DNA of 64,000 nucleotides from NCBI GenBank assembly GCA_030706745.1, contig JAUZNX010000013.1:34541-98540 (forward strand). Direction: 5' to 3'. Of the stretch, positions 62,795 through 64,000 are shown one piece after another. Source of the DNA: Bacteroidota bacterium (GTDB lineage Bacteria; Bacteroidota; Ignavibacteria; Palsa-1295). The notes below the pieces were generated by a model. It saw only the letters and a list, made by a program, of their open reading frames with translations. It was not told where the DNA came from and made no database searches. Both the position numbers and the translations under genes were made by a program. The first letter of the stretch is position 1. Every line of letters starts with the position of its first letter.

Positions 62795-64000
62795 ATGAGA
62801 CGTTGGAGTGTTTCAGTTCTATTGGTTCTTGGCATGCTCTCGATCAGCGGACGCAGCTTTGCCCAGGGAGGCACGAACACTCCCGGAGGGCAGCCATGGC
62901 CGAATAATCCGCCCGTGGGAATCGGCACCCAGGTTGCGGGTGGCGCTACGCCGGTTGATGCCCTGCAGATTCATTTCGATCCGGCGCTACTCACGACAAC
63001 GATGCCGGCCATCCTTCGCTTCACCAATGGAGGCTCGCCGACTTCGGACACCTTTGCCATTCTCGGTCTTATGCCACCACCGGTGCTTACTACGTATTCT
63101 TCGATCTCGACTGGTCAAGACCTGATATTGCACGAGCACAGCAAGGGTGATGTGATTATCACAAACTTCTGGGCAGCGGGCTCGCCAACGGCTCATACGG
63201 GCGGTTCCATCCGTTTGGCAACTGCGGGCGACACAACCGTTCGAACATTAGATACGACGCTGTGGCATCATGATTACGAGCGTCTGACGATTGCTCCTAA
63301 TGGCAACGTCGGCATCAATCTGCCGCCGATTTCGACAGGGCTTGACTCTGTGGCGGAGCAATTGCAGATTGGCGGCGGCTCCGTTGCCGGTTCGGGCTAC
63401 TTGGACCCTCTACCCGGTCTCACTCTTTACGGCGGCAATCGATATGAAGGTCTGCCAATTCGCGCCAGTACGGCATTCTTTCCAAGCGATTGGCGATACA
63501 TTGCATTCAACTACGCTATCGATCACTCGAACCCGGATTCAACCCGCAACTTTCGTTCAGCGCGCATGGGTGCCTCGGGAATTAAGTTTGCTGATCCCGC
63601 AGGCGGCCTCGTGCAAATCGGAGCATGGCCGTACGATTCATCGCGCGGCATGCATGATTTCAGCCGTGGCCTGACCCTCGAACTGACCGGATCGCACGGA
63701 CTTGCTATGTGGAGCGACGAAAGCGATTCCGATCAATGGCATCACTTGTTCGATGCGTATCGTCCGGGTTACCTCCCTTCGGGCACCACGCGCAACATCA
63801 ACGGTCTCTTCTACCATCACACGCCGGTCTACATTGGTGGCACGGAATCACCTGACTTTACCGATTTCGCACACGTCAATCCGACGCTTGGCGATGGCAA
63901 AACGTGGATGCTGGCGGTCAACGGTCCGATGGTTGCGAAAGAAATCTTTGTGTTAGATACTGTTTGGGCCGATTTCGTGTTTCAGCCGGAGCATAAGCTG
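62795..64000 (+). CDS. Secreted fibre/adhesin-like protein, N-terminal part (runs off the window end)
   Basis: 402 codons from the ATG at 62795, preceded by a strong AGGAGGT (62783-62789), are open to the window edge. The signal peptide is RRWSVSVLLVLGMLSISGRS. The body contains TIAPNGNVGINLPPIS and ends in GKTWMLAVNGPMVAKEIFVL, then DTVWADFVFQPEHKL. That pattern (NGKIYAKEV...WADYVF...YKL) is the C-terminal region of phage-tail-like/fibre proteins common in Bacteroidetes, normally followed by a leucine-rich stalk and a coiled coil. It is incomplete here. Confidence 0.8.
   Translation, partial: MRRWSVSVLLVLGMLSISGRSFAQGGTNTPGGQPWPNNPPVGIGTQVAGGATPVDALQIHFDPALLTTTMPAILRFTNGGSPTSDTFAILGLMPPPVLTTYSSISTGQDLILHEHSKGDVIITNFWAAGSPTAHTGGSIRLATAGDTTVRTLDTTLWHHDYERLTIAPNGNVGINLPPISTGLDSVAEQLQIGGGSVAGSGYLDPLPGLTLYGGNRYEGLPIRASTAFFPSDWRYIAFNYAIDHSNPDSTRNFRSARMGASGIKFADPAGGLVQIGAWPYDSSRGMHDFSRGLTLELTGSHGLAMWSDESDSDQWHHLFDAYRPGYLPSGTTRNINGLFYHHTPVYIGGTESPDFTDFAHVNPTLGDGKTWMLAVNGPMVAKEIFVLDTVWADFVFQPEHKL

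Noticed and set aside
1..64000. tRNA or rRNA genes
   Set aside because: Gaps over 100 bp were read on both strands for tRNA-like arms and CCA ends; none was convincing.

Overview
The window looks like a chromosomal piece of a Gram-negative bacterium of the Fibrobacteres-Chlorobi-Bacteroidetes group, most like the Kapabacteria/Ignavibacteria branch. This placement is inferred from gene content, not from a marker gene. The evidence is: at least five secreted proteins with a type IX secretion (T9SS, 'type A') C-terminal sorting domain, an OmpA-PD40 (PorE-like) protein, LpxC, a complex I gene run (nuoGHI), few Shine-Dalgarno sequences, and a System I cytochrome c maturation cluster whose CcmE is of the CXXXY type. 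No tRNA, rRNA, transposase, phage or CRISPR array was seen.

Layout. 1-735: start of lpxC (reverse, runs off the window). 833-5425: an overlapping three-gene unit of a Gfo/Idh/MocA oxidoreductase, a cytoplasmic FG-GAP/VCBS repeat protein and a nitrilase-family amidase. 5422-6536: a 54-aa membrane protein and a calcineurin-like phosphoesterase (reverse). 6547-13126: M16 peptidase, alanine dehydrogenase, nuoG-nuoH-nuoI, a YjbR-like gene. 13378-21045: a T9SS cargo protein, then fmt, a glycerophosphodiester phosphodiesterase, a DUF255 thioredoxin-fold protein, a 3-methyladenine glycosylase and a thioredoxin-like lipoprotein. 21318-28007: OmpA-PD40, an outer-membrane barrel and a large T9SS cargo. 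28071-32641: amidase, mtnN, a HigBA-type toxin-antitoxin pair, an AT-rich secreted protein and yajQ. 32753-43468: a surface module of a BNR-repeat T9SS protein, an ECF sigma factor, its probable anti-sigma factor, a double-OmpA protein and a 1511-aa T9SS protein. 43465-50595: rlmN, a glycosyltransferase, a two-gene ABC exporter, two methyltransferases and the bifunctional NAD(P)HX repair enzyme. 50595-55699: ccmBCDEF. 55767-64000: secreted proteins, a DUF2283 pair, a DUF512 radical-SAM protein, antitoxin-like and XRE genes, and the start of a secreted fibre-like protein.

The most unusual signal is structural. Behind two unrelated housekeeping genes (yajQ, and the DUF512 radical-SAM gene) the last 30-60 bp of the coding region, stop codon included, is repeated further downstream. 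In each case three tail copies delimit two segments. At yajQ these carry an AT-rich secreted protein and a toxin-antitoxin pair; at the DUF512 gene one carries an antitoxin-like gene and a palindromic repeat. This looks like serial insertion of small accessory cassettes at gene 3' ends with the tail rebuilt each time, and no recombinase is present locally. A second theme is a palindromic repeat that encodes DELR(I/M)T and sits in frame inside three unrelated enzymes. A third is a matching pair of ECF-type promoters in front of the sigma factor gene and of a secreted BNR-repeat protein gene, which suggests a small autoregulated surface regulon.
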